Source: CAYQXJ01 sp964421565 (GTDB lineage: Bacteria; Planctomycetota; Brocadiia; SM23-32). Taken from it: a DNA stretch of 64,000 bases. The position numbers and the translations under genes are program-made. Positions 1 through 7,612 of this stretch are shown here, in pieces. Each line of letters opens with the position of its first letter. The stretch's first letter is position 1. Location: NCBI GenBank assembly GCA_964421565.1, contig CAYQXJ010000011.1, forward strand, positions 1 through 64,000, given 5' to 3'. The notes beneath the pieces were generated by a model, which worked only from the letters and a program-made list of their open reading frames with translations, ran no database searches and was not told the DNA's origin.

Positions 1-500
1 CCCACTACCCCCGAAATCCCGGAAACCATCCGGACGCGGCGCCGCCGCCGGCCGGCGCGGGGCCGCCCCTCGACCGGCACATGGCGGGGCGATTGCCGGC
101 GCGGGGCCGCGCCGGACGCCGCACCCCGAGAATCCCGGCCACCGTCCGGCCATGTCCGCCGCCCCGTCCGCACCGGCGGCAGCACGCACGGAGGCGCACG
201 ACGCGCCCGGGATCACCGGCTGTGCCCCCGCCCACTGCAAAACGAACCCATTCTGTTGTAAGTCCTATTGGAGTGACAGGTTCCGACTGCCTTTCACAAG
301 GCGCAGTAGTAGCGCTGTACCAAGCGCCTGAACGGGTGGGGGGGCGAGGGTCGAAGGCTGCACAGGTGGCTGTAACGGCCTGGTGGGGCGATGGATACGC
401 AGTGTGTAAGGCGACTGGGAGGGGCGGCGCGCTATGGCCCGCGCCTTTGCTCGCCAAAGGGACACAAGGTTGTGATGTGGTAAAGAATACTTCCCATTAC
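1..500. other. Non-coding, repeat-rich stretch downstream of the URO-D-like gene
   Basis: I see no credible gene here. The long plus-strand frame that runs through it is antisense to the next gene. The first 180 bases are very GC-rich and repetitive: a 16-base word (GCCGGCGCGGGGCCGC) occurs at 51-66 and again at 95-110, and a diverged copy of bases 9-33 recurs near 125-149. Two adjacent hairpins lie at 426-445 (GGCGCG/CGCGCC) and 444-460 (CCTTTG/CAAAGG). They are 3' of the minus-strand gene and could help end its transcription, but neither has a T-run. Confidence 0.5.
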
Positions 501-1619
501 TCAGGTGCTGGTACGTTCGTGTCGAGGGAGTATACCGAGGATTTCCTTTTTCTTTTCCTGGTAGAAGCAGTAGTCCTCGAAGCGGCAGTCGGGCACCTGA
601 TGGTCGAGGCCGGGTATGTAGCCGCCGTCCTCGACGATTGGGGCGACGCGCTCCAGTTCGCGGACGATGGCGTCGTGGCCTTTCGGCACGACGTGTTTGT
701 CCACGCCGCCCATCATGCTGAAGGCCTGGCCGTATTGCTGGCGGAGGGCGACGACATCCATGCCGGCGAATACCTCGAGGGGCCAGATGTGGTTGATACC
801 GCCATCGAGCCAGCCGGGGATGAGTTTGCGGATGTCACCGTCGGAGTCGACGGCGACGATACGGCCGCCGCGCCCGCGCCACCAGTCGGCGAGCCGTCGG
901 TAGCGGGGGGTGCAGATTTGCTCGAAGATGGAGGGTGTAATGATCGGTCCGTTGCGGAAGGCGCAATCCTCCCAGAACCAGAGCATGTCGAACTGGATCT
1001 CGTCGGCTGCCTTGCCCAATATCTGGAGGGCGAGTTCGAGGCGCGCGTCCATGATCTCCTCGATCATCGCGCGGTCCTCATGGAGTTTTATGCAGTAGTT
1101 TTCAAAGCCGAGGTGCATGCGAAGATCGCCGACCATGCTGGGAGCTTCGAGAACTTTGACCAAGTCGGGGTCGCTGAACTCCTCGACGACGTTGTCCCAA
1201 TCGTCGGGATAGCGGGCCTCCACGTCCGGCTGAAAGTCGTCCTTGATGCGTTCCCAGTCGGCGCGGTCCTGTAGGGCGCCCTCGAGCACGACGTGGCCAG
1301 ACTGGGCGTAGTGGTTGTCCTGTTCGTGGTGCCAGATGGCGACGCGGCCCCACCGGTCGCGGAAGGCGCGGCCATATCGGGTCATGGGCATTTCATCGGG
1401 GTCGGGCGGGGGCAGGCCGGGTAGGGGGCCAAAGTCGATGCCGCGCATGGTCTTGCGCCGGTCGAAGCCGAAGAACTCCTGTGGACTGACGCCCTGGGGC
1501 AGTCCCTCCTGGTGCCAGCGCTCGCGGGTGACGGGGCCCGGTAGGCCGTCGAAGTGGGGGATGAAGTCGGCGTCCTGGAAGAGGGCGATACGGCGATAGC
1601 ATTCGGCGGCGGACATCAT
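501..1619 (-). CDS. Uroporphyrinogen decarboxylase-like (URO-D) family protein
   Basis: A 372-residue TIM-barrel protein of the URO-D/methyltransferase superfamily. The C-terminal half has the family layout: PLEVFAGMD, then a MMGGVDK segment, then the closing GGYIPGLDHQVP block. True URO-D makes coproporphyrinogen. Paralogues like this, in glycan-degrading bacteria without a haem operon nearby, are usually of unknown function or corrinoid-methyltransferase-like. The HxC metal motif of the methyltransferase branch is replaced here by VDSDGD, so zinc-thiol chemistry is unlikely. I chose ATG 1619 (or the adjacent 1616). A longer frame to 1685 would overlap the end of the upstream gene. It is the last gene of a leftward run behind CoA-disulfide reductase. 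Confidence 0.75.
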   Translation of the reverse strand: MMSAAECYRRIALFQDADFIPHFDGLPGPVTRERWHQEGLPQGVSPQEFFGFDRRKTMRGIDFGPLPGLPPPDPDEMPMTRYGRAFRDRWGRVAIWHHEQDNHYAQSGHVVLEGALQDRADWERIKDDFQPDVEARYPDDWDNVVEEFSDPDLVKVLEAPSMVGDLRMHLGFENYCIKLHEDRAMIEEIMDARLELALQILGKAADEIQFDMLWFWEDCAFRNGPIITPSIFEQICTPRYRRLADWWRGRGGRIVAVDSDGDIRKLIPGWLDGGINHIWPLEVFAGMDVVALRQQYGQAFSMMGGVDKHVVPKGHDAIVRELERVAPIVEDGGYIPGLDHQVPDCRFEDYCFYQEKKKEILGILPRHERTST

Positions 1620-1659
1620 GGGGTTGTCTCGTGGTTGTAAGTGGTGATTATAAGGTACT

Positions 1660-3428
1660 TTACGCCTGGTCGGAGTCTGCGTCAACGGTGAACGCCCGGC
1701 GCACGCGATTGGGCGTTTCCGCTGCGAGCTGCTGGTCGTGGTGGTATTGGCAGTAGGTGCGGAAGCCGCCGCTGAGGTTGACGACGTCGTAGCCGTGCTG
1801 GGCGAGGATGCGGCAGGCGATGTAGCTGCGCAGGCCGACGCCGCAGTAGATGGCGAGCGGTTCGGCGGGGGCGTCGTCGAGGCGGTCGCGCAGTTGGTCG
1901 AGTGGCAGGTTCAGTGCGTCCGGGATGTGGCCGGATTCGTATTCGCCGGGCGTCCGCACATCGAGCAGGACGCGTTCATCGGGCAGCTCGTCGGTGTGGG
2001 CGATCTGGACATCGCCGCGCAGGTAGTTGGCCGCGACGAAGGCCGCCATGTTGACCGGGTCCTTGGCGGAGCCGAAGGGCGGCGCGTAGGCGAGTTCGGC
2101 TTCCTCCAGGTCGAATACGCTCATGTGGGCCTGGATAGCGGTGGCGACCACGTCGATGCGTTTGTCGACTCCGTGGCTGCCGACGATTTGGGCGCCGAGC
2201 ACGCGCCCGTCTTCGGTTGAGAACAGCAGCTTGAAGGTCATCTCTGCGGCGCCGGGGTAATAGCCGGCATGGCTGTTAGGGTGGATGTAGACCTTCTCGA
2301 AGGCCCAGCCGAGGTCGTTCAGCGTCTTTTCGTTCGCCCCGGTGTTGGCAGCGGCGGTTTGGAAGACCTTGACGATGGCGGTGCCCTGGACGCCGCGGAA
2401 GACGCTGTCGCGCCCGCACGCATTGTCGGCTGCGGTACGCCCCTGACGGTTAGCCGGGCCGGCGAGCGGCAGGAGGATGGGCCTGCCGGTCACGTAATCA
2501 GTGGTCTCTATCGCATCACCGACGGCGTAGATACTGGGGTCACTCGTTCGCAGGTGCTCGTCGACGCGGATGCCCCCGGTCTCTCCGATCTCGAGGCCGG
2601 CCTCCCGGGCCAGCTCGGTGTTCGGGCGGATGCCGGCGGCGAGCACCGCGAAATCGCAGCCGAGGGTGGTGCCATCCTGCAGAGTCACGTGCAGCTCATC
2701 GCCGTGGCGCTCGANNNNNNNNNNNNNNNNNNNNNNNNNNNNNNNNNNNNNNNNNNNNNNNNNNNNNNNNNNNNNNNNNNNNNNNNNNNNNNNNNNNNNN
2801 NNNNNNNNNNNNNNTGGCGCTCGAGTTCCCGCTGGACCAGCGAGGCCATCTCGGGGTCGAGGCCGGTCATCACCTGTGGGAGCATCTCAGCGATGGCCAC
2901 GCGGAAGCCGCGTTCCACGAGGTTCTCGGCCATCTCCAGGCCGATGAAGCCGCCCCCGATAATGAGCGCGCGCCGCTCGCGCTCGGCCGTTTCGGCGGCG
3001 GCGTGTATCCGGTCCATGTCTTCCAGGTTGCGCAGCGTGTAGACTTCGGAATCGCCGATGCCGGGTATGGGAGGGCGGAAGGGGCTGGCGCCTGGCGCGA
3101 GGATCAGCCGGTCGTAGTGCTCGGTGTAGGTGCGTTCCTCGATGAGGTCGCGCACTGTCACCTGCCGCTTCTCGCGGTCGATGCGTGTCACCTCGTTGCG
3201 GGGTCGCACGTCGAGGTCGAACCGTTCTCGCAGCCGTTTCGGCGTGACCACCAGCAGTTCGTCGCGCTGCCGGATGGTGCCGCCGATGTAGTAGGGCAGG
3301 CCGCAGTTGGCGAAGGAGACGTGCTTACCTTTTTCGAGGACGATGATCTCTGCGTTCTCATTGAGGCGGCGGGCACGAGTCGCGGCGGACATGCCGCCGG
3401 CGACTCCACCCACAATAACGAGCTTCAT
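1660..3428 (-). CDS. CoA-disulfide reductase with C-terminal rhodanese domain (interrupted by assembly gap)
   Basis: FAD- and NAD(P)H-dependent reductase of CoA disulfide, or a per/polysulfide variant. The FAD Rossmann motif VGGVAGG is at residues 6-12. The redox cysteine is C42 in SFANCGLPYYIGG. The NADH motif IIGGGFIGLEMAE follows, then the GPANRQGR and HIHPNSHAGYYPGA blocks, and a rhodanese domain with its active cysteine in YCGVGLRSY. The start at 3428 is fixed by GGAGG just upstream. The 100-N gap at 2715-2814 makes the two halves appear out of frame; this reflects the arbitrary gap length, not a real frameshift. By comparison with the family, about 16 residues are missing after RELER. 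The membrane thioredoxin gene ends 16 bases upstream, so the two are probably one operon for sulfane-sulfur or thiol redox. Confidence 0.9.
2715..2814. other. Scaffold gap (100 N)
   Basis: Exactly 100 N, the usual placeholder for a gap of unknown size. Both flanks carry the same 10 bases, TGGCGCTCGA (2705-2714 and 2815-2824). The gap lies inside the NADH domain of the CoA-disulfide reductase gene. Confidence 0.98.
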
Positions 3429-3444
3429 GCTGCCTCCGGGCAGG

Positions 3445-3987
3445 TCAGTTGGTTTCTGGTTCAGCATGGGCCGATTCAAGCGCTCGACCCAGCAGCCGAC
3501 GCAGCTCCCTGGTGGGCGCGTAGCCGACGCGCTTCTCGACGCGCTCGCCGCGGCTATAGATCACCGTGGTGGGCACGGCGTCGACACCCTCGCGCTTTGC
3601 CGCTTCACGCACTTGGTCGGCATCCACGACGGCAACCGTGGCTTGCCCGGCGAAGTGCTCCGCAAGGTCGTCTATGGCGGACAGTTGCTTATGGCAGGCG
3701 GGGCAATGCTGGGTATAGAAGGTCACCAGCGTGGCGGGCGCCGGGACGACCTCCAGATAGGCGGCCTCGTTTACGGCACGGACCACGCGGCTGCTGCGGA
3801 CCAGCTCCTCAGCGGGTCGGCTCCGTGCGGCGAAGACGAGTGCTACGAAGACGCCGAGGCCGGTGCTGACGTAAGGGTTGCAAGCCAGCGGGCAAGTGCC
3901 GCCGACACTGCGTCCCACCATGGCGACGGCGAGGCCGATGCCACCGCCGAGCGCAACAGCGAACGCGATGCGCAGTGCGATACCCAT
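3445..3987 (-). CDS. Membrane-anchored thioredoxin-fold protein with DUF6132-like N-terminus
   Basis: A 180-residue protein. Residues 3-25 and about 42-55 are hydrophobic and flank a GTCPLACNP motif (30-38) that resembles the small DUF6132 membrane family. The rest is a thioredoxin fold with the redox pair C95-P-A-C98 in YTQHCPACHK and a cis-proline in VPTTVIY. It probably reduces disulfides at the membrane, or supplies electrons to its partner. A -10/-35 pair at 4037-4064 implies transcription from about 4030, so the ATG at 3987 is preferred over the in-frame starts at 4038 and 4071. It heads the leftward operon with CoA-disulfide reductase/rhodanese. The DUF6132 assignment is from memory of the motif. 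Confidence 0.75.
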   Translation of the reverse strand: MGIALRIAFAVALGGGIGLAVAMVGRSVGGTCPLACNPYVSTGLGVFVALVFAARSRPAEELVRSSRVVRAVNEAAYLEVVPAPATLVTFYTQHCPACHKQLSAIDDLAEHFAGQATVAVVDADQVREAAKREGVDAVPTTVIYSRGERVEKRVGYAPTRELRRLLGRALESAHAEPETN

Positions 3988-4034
3988 GTCCCGTTCTCGT
4001 GCAATGCGAGAGATAGCGGAAAGCCGCCGCTCGC

Positions 4035-4384
4035 TCATTGTAGCAGGCGCGCGCGGAGTGTCGAGTGCCACGAGGTGCAGGGGCTCGGTCGGCCGAGCAG
4101 GGCCCTTCGATCGGCGTCGCGGAGCGGAGGCAGGCTACCGAACCGCAACGCAAGCCCGACCAGGTCGAACATCATGAAGAACGCTGTTATGCCCTGCAAG
4201 GGGAGCAGCCGGAAGCTCAGGTTGGTGTCACCGAGCCCCTCCACGTCGAGGTCGCCACCGAATCTAACCCCCCGTTGACATCGAGATCCGCCTCGCCACC
4301 GGTGAAAAAGAGCGCCACGCGAATGACAAACAACATGCCGCCCAGCGCGGCGCACCCGATGAACACCTTGCCTATCGTGGTCAT
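4035..4384 (-). pseudogene. Frameshifted NfeD/YqiJ-like small membrane protein
   Basis: The first frame (ATG 4384) encodes a transmembrane helix followed by FFTGGEADLDVNGG. It then runs into nonsense, with a stop near 4217. The continuation GGDLDVEGLGDTNLSF and LLPLQGITAFFMMF is in another frame that closes at 4035. These two pieces are neighbouring parts of one family (acidic linker, then F-x-LLSLQGLTAFFMMFGLVGLA), typical of OB-fold/NfeD-like membrane proteins. The break is at a run of six G on the coding strand (4268-4273); one extra G would restore the frame. After GSLPP the sequence no longer looks like the family (no second helix, no OB fold), so the gene also appears truncated. It is either a decayed gene or a sequencing error plus a deletion. 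Confidence 0.65.
4037..4064 (-). promoter_or_regulatory. Sigma-70-type promoter of the thioredoxin/CoA-disulfide reductase operon
   Basis: On the minus strand, TCGACA (4064-4059), 16 bases, then TACAAT (4042-4037). The predicted start of transcription is near 4030, 43 bases before ATG 3987. The promoter overlaps the tail of the broken gene upstream. Confidence 0.55.
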
Positions 4385-4541
4385 AGCGTTTACCCGCCCG
4401 CCTTGGGCCGCAATCGCTTCACCGGAAACCGCACACACAGCAGCACTTCATGGAGCGGATGCAAGCCTTTTCACGAGTGTCGAAATGGGGCTGACGCTGC
4501 ATTTCCATGTCCCTGCTGGCAATAGACTCGTCCACGCCGCG

Positions 4542-4570
4542 TTGACAGGGCCCGCTGGCAGGGCGATACT
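4542..4570 (+). promoter_or_regulatory. Sigma-70-type promoter of the glycan locus
   Basis: TTGACA at 4542-4547, 17 bases, GATACT at 4565-4570. The predicted transcript begins near 4577, about 30 bases before the SGNH start, with GGAG in between. Confidence 0.6.
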
Positions 4571-4606
4571 GTGCTTGGGAGCATCGGGCTTACGGGAGCT
4601 GACGAT

Positions 4607-5179
4607 ATGAAGAAGATCATACTGATAGGCGACTCGATCCGCATCGGCTACCAGGAGGTTGTGCGCGAAGAACTGGCGGGCAAGGCGGAGGTCTGGGCCC
4701 CTGAGGCGAATGGCGGCGACAGCCGCAACGTTCTGGCGCGGCTATCGGAATGGGTCCTGAGCCGGCAGGCGGACGTCGTGCACGTGAATGCTGGCCTGCA
4801 CGACGTCAAGCGTCCTTTCGGGGCGCAGGAGAACGCCGTGCCGCTGGCGGAGTACCGCCGCAACGTGCAGGCCATCCTGGAACGGATTGACCGGGACTCG
4901 AAGGCCCGGCCGGCCTGGGCACTGACCACGCCGGTGAATCAGAAGTGGCATCACGAGCGGAAGGGCTTCGACCGCTTTGAGGAGGACGTGCTGGCCTATA
5001 ACCGTGCCGCGATGGAGGTCTGCCAGGAACTGGGCGTGCCTGTCGATAACCTTTTCGAGGTGGTGATGGATGCCGGGCGCGACCGCCTGCTCAGCCCCGA
5101 CGGCGTCCACTTCACGGACGATGGCTACCACCTGCTCGGACAAGCCGTCGCGCGGGCCGTCCGTAAGTGCTGCATGTAG
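4607..5179 (+). CDS. SGNH/GDSL-family hydrolase
   Basis: A 190-residue cytosolic-looking esterase or deacetylase. Block I is IGDSIRIGY, with the nucleophile Ser10. Block III is VNAGLHD, where N and G supply the oxyanion hole. Block V is SPDGVHF, with D165 and H168 completing the triad. Members of this family often remove acetyl or other acyl groups from glycans. The start at 4607 (MKKIILIGDS) has GGAG 9 bases upstream; a longer frame from 4571 has no ribosome site. No signal peptide is visible. It is the first gene of the run ending at 19475 and has its own promoter at 4542-4570. Confidence 0.85.
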   Translation: MKKIILIGDSIRIGYQEVVREELAGKAEVWAPEANGGDSRNVLARLSEWVLSRQADVVHVNAGLHDVKRPFGAQENAVPLAEYRRNVQAILERIDRDSKARPAWALTTPVNQKWHHERKGFDRFEEDVLAYNRAAMEVCQELGVPVDNLFEVVMDAGRDRLLSPDGVHFTDDGYHLLGQAVARAVRKCCM

Positions 5180-5190
5180 GAGGCCGTTGC

Positions 5191-6750
5191 ATGTGCGAAG
5201 TGGCGCAGTGGGGAATCTGTGAGCTGGAGTTGGAAGCGGAATGCGAACACGAGGCCCCGCTGTGGGATGTTGAGGCCCTGGTGGAGTTCAGGGGCCCGGA
5301 CTCTGAGGCGCGGACGGTCGAGGCGTTCTGGGACGGCGGGCGCACGTGGCGCGCCCGCTTCAGTCCATCCCAGAGGGGGGAGTGGAGCTGGCGCTCGCGC
5401 TGTGAGGTCGACGCCGGTCTCGACGGCCGGCAGGGGGCCCTTCGATGCGTTCGGTACTCAGGCGACGAAGACATCTACCTGCGCGGTCCCGTGCGGCTCG
5501 CGGCCGACCGGCGCCGGTATGCCTTCCAAGATGGCACTCCGTTCTTCTGGCTTGCGGATACCGCATGGAACGGCGCCATCCGTTCCCGGCCGGAGGACTG
5601 GGACCTCTACCTGCGGAAGCGCTCCGAGCAGGGCTTTACGGTGATCCAGTTTGTAACAACGCAGTGGCGGGGCTGCCCGCAGGATCAGTACGGGCAGACC
5701 GCCTACCGCGCGGATGGGCGGTTGAGCGTGAACCCGGTATGGTTTCAGCGGATCGATGCGAAGATCGATGCAGTGAACGCACACGGCCTCATTGCCGCCC
5801 CGGTGGTGCTCTGGGCTTGCGTGCAGGGCGATCCGGGCTACTCGCTGCCGTTGGAGGATGCGGGCCGGCTGGCCCGCTACGTCGTCGCTCGCTACGCTGC
5901 TCACCGCGTGATCTGGCTCCTCGGCGGGGACGGCAACTATGGCGGTGAGAGGGCTGAACGCTGGCGACGCATTGTCAAAGACGCTCTCCGCTACGAGCCA
6001 GGCAATCCCGTCACTCTGCACATGTGCGGCCAGAACTGGGCCGTCGATGATCTGCGCGATGCCGACTGGCTTGACTTCATCGGTTACCAGAGCGGACATG
6101 GCTCAAACGAGCAGCATCTGCGATGGCTTGTGCAGGGCCCACCCTCCGAGGAGTGGCGCAAGGAACCTCCGCGCCCGGTCATTAACCTTGAGCCGAACTA
6201 CGAGGGTCACCCCTCCTACCACGAGGACCTGATCTTCAGCGACCGTCACGTGCGGCGCGCCTGCTATTGGAGCCTTATGCTTGCGCACACTGCCGGTGTC
6301 ACGTACGGGCACAACTACGTATGGCCGTGGGCGGCCCGTCCCGAGGTGCCGCAGGGCCACGAAGGGCTCGGGCAGGTCGGGCCGTGGCGGGACGGACTGG
6401 AACCGCCCGGAGTCAAGAGCATCGTGGTCATGGAGCGGTTCTTCGACCGCCTGCCGTGGTGGGAACTGCGACCGGCGCAGGAACTCCTCAACGTACAGCC
6501 GGGGCATGACGATCCGAAGCGCTACGTGACGGCATGCATGACGGAGGAGGGGTCCCTGGCACTGGCGTACATGCCGAAGGGCGGCGAGCTGATGCTCGAC
6601 ACCGGCCGGCTTCGGAAGCCGGCCCGGGCCACGTGGTTTAACCCCCGCAACGGCAGGCGTACGGATGCCGGCCAAGTGACCGGTGAGGTGCATACCTTCG
6701 CCACGCCTGACCAGCACGATTGGGTGCTTCAGATCGGCGACGGTCGTTGA
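5191..6750 (+). CDS. DUF5060/DUF4038 glycoside hydrolase (GH140-like)
   Basis: 519 residues. The N-terminal 100 residues resemble the DUF5060 beta-sandwich (FRGPDSEARTVEAFWDGG, FSPSQRGEWSW). The middle is a DUF4038 TIM barrel: DGTPFFWLADTAWNG, the FTVIQFVTTQW strand, VIWLLGGDGNY, and INLEPNYEG, where the glutamate is a likely catalytic residue. A C-terminal beta domain closes it (MTEEGSLALAYMPKGG). DUF4038 includes GH140 apiosidases acting on rhamnogalacturonan II, so a pectin-side-chain or similar target is possible but not shown. Start 5191 has TAGGAGG 7 bases upstream. There is no signal peptide. It follows the SGNH gene after 11 bases. Confidence 0.8.
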   Translation: MCEVAQWGICELELEAECEHEAPLWDVEALVEFRGPDSEARTVEAFWDGGRTWRARFSPSQRGEWSWRSRCEVDAGLDGRQGALRCVRYSGDEDIYLRGPVRLAADRRRYAFQDGTPFFWLADTAWNGAIRSRPEDWDLYLRKRSEQGFTVIQFVTTQWRGCPQDQYGQTAYRADGRLSVNPVWFQRIDAKIDAVNAHGLIAAPVVLWACVQGDPGYSLPLEDAGRLARYVVARYAAHRVIWLLGGDGNYGGERAERWRRIVKDALRYEPGNPVTLHMCGQNWAVDDLRDADWLDFIGYQSGHGSNEQHLRWLVQGPPSEEWRKEPPRPVINLEPNYEGHPSYHEDLIFSDRHVRRACYWSLMLAHTAGVTYGHNYVWPWAARPEVPQGHEGLGQVGPWRDGLEPPGVKSIVVMERFFDRLPWWELRPAQELLNVQPGHDDPKRYVTACMTEEGSLALAYMPKGGELMLDTGRLRKPARATWFNPRNGRRTDAGQVTGEVHTFATPDQHDWVLQIGDGR

Positions 6751-6805
6751 CGGCGCGTATGGGCTTGCGGCACCGCGCAACGACTCATACAGATGGGTGT
6801 AGAAT

Positions 6806-7552
6806 ATGGAGCAAGGGCAGGAAAGCGCAATCGCGACAGCGGAGTTTCTCAGCAGGTTTCTGCTCGAGTGCGGAGCAGCCCTGGTGGGCTTTGCCGCAAT
6901 AAGTGAGTTTCCGGAGGAGAGCCGACAGGGCTACCCGCGGGCGGTGAGCATAGCTGTGGCTGTGCCAGCGCACTCAGTGGCCGCCGCGCTGGCGGCCGGG
7001 CACCGCTGGGCGCATCCCGACAGCGGGCTCTACGCTGCCCTGATGACCTATGGTGCCCTGACGGCCGACCATTTGCGAGCGGGCGGGTATTCGGCGGAGG
7101 TACGCCACGTCACGCGCCAGGCCGACGTCTCGCACAAGGCGGTGGCCACCCGTGCCGGCCTCGGCTGGGTCGGCAAGTGTAACCTGCTCGTGACTCCCCA
7201 GTACGGCTCAGCCGTGCGACTGGTCAGCGTGTTGACCGATGCGGACCTGCCGGTCGCGCAGCCAGTAGACTCCTCCCGCTGCGGCACGTGCAACGCATGC
7301 GCCGAAGTCTGCCCGGCTGATGCGCCGAATGGGGAGCACTGGGCGGCGGGAGTGGGGCGCGACAGGTTCTTCGATTGGCGTGCCTGCCGGGACGTGAAGC
7401 AGCGGGCGCAGGGCGCGGAGCCGCACAAATCCTGCGGGCTCTGCATGGCCGTGTGTCCTTTCACGCAGTCGTACCTGCGGCGCTCCGGCGTGGGAGAGCC
7501 GCCCGACTGCCGCGTGCATCCGGACCTGCTGCCTGCTCGCCCTGCGCTTTGA
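6806..7552 (+). CDS. QueG-like double [4Fe-4S] protein
   Basis: 248 residues. It carries the QueG-type core RAGLGWVGKCNLLVTP (117-132) and two cysteine clusters: CGTCNACAEVCP (C159, C162, C165, C169), and CGLCMAVCP (C210, C213, C217), perhaps with C194. QueG reduces epoxyqueuosine in tRNA with cobalamin and two Fe-S clusters. D107 in QADVSHKA sits where QueG has its catalytic aspartate. The protein is shorter than typical QueG (about 350-380), lacking the C-terminal HEAT-like part, and no other queuosine gene is near. It lies inside a carbohydrate locus, upstream of a sulfatase, so a different reductase role is equally possible. The ribosome site before 6806 is weak. Confidence 0.7.
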   Translation: MEQGQESAIATAEFLSRFLLECGAALVGFAAISEFPEESRQGYPRAVSIAVAVPAHSVAAALAAGHRWAHPDSGLYAALMTYGALTADHLRAGGYSAEVRHVTRQADVSHKAVATRAGLGWVGKCNLLVTPQYGSAVRLVSVLTDADLPVAQPVDSSRCGTCNACAEVCPADAPNGEHWAAGVGRDRFFDWRACRDVKQRAQGAEPHKSCGLCMAVCPFTQSYLRRSGVGEPPDCRVHPDLLPARPAL

Positions 7553-7612
7553 CGGCAGAGCGTCCAACCCTCAGAATGGTCTCCCCCTGTAGACCTGCGA
7601 CGAGGAGAGGCC

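Noticed and set aside
81..1274. Long plus-strand frame of 397 codons
   Set aside because: It is antisense to the URO-D-like gene and has no family resemblance; it arises from codon bias.
2715..2814. Real frameshift in the reductase
   Set aside because: The frame change equals the arbitrary gap length; family motifs resume on both sides.
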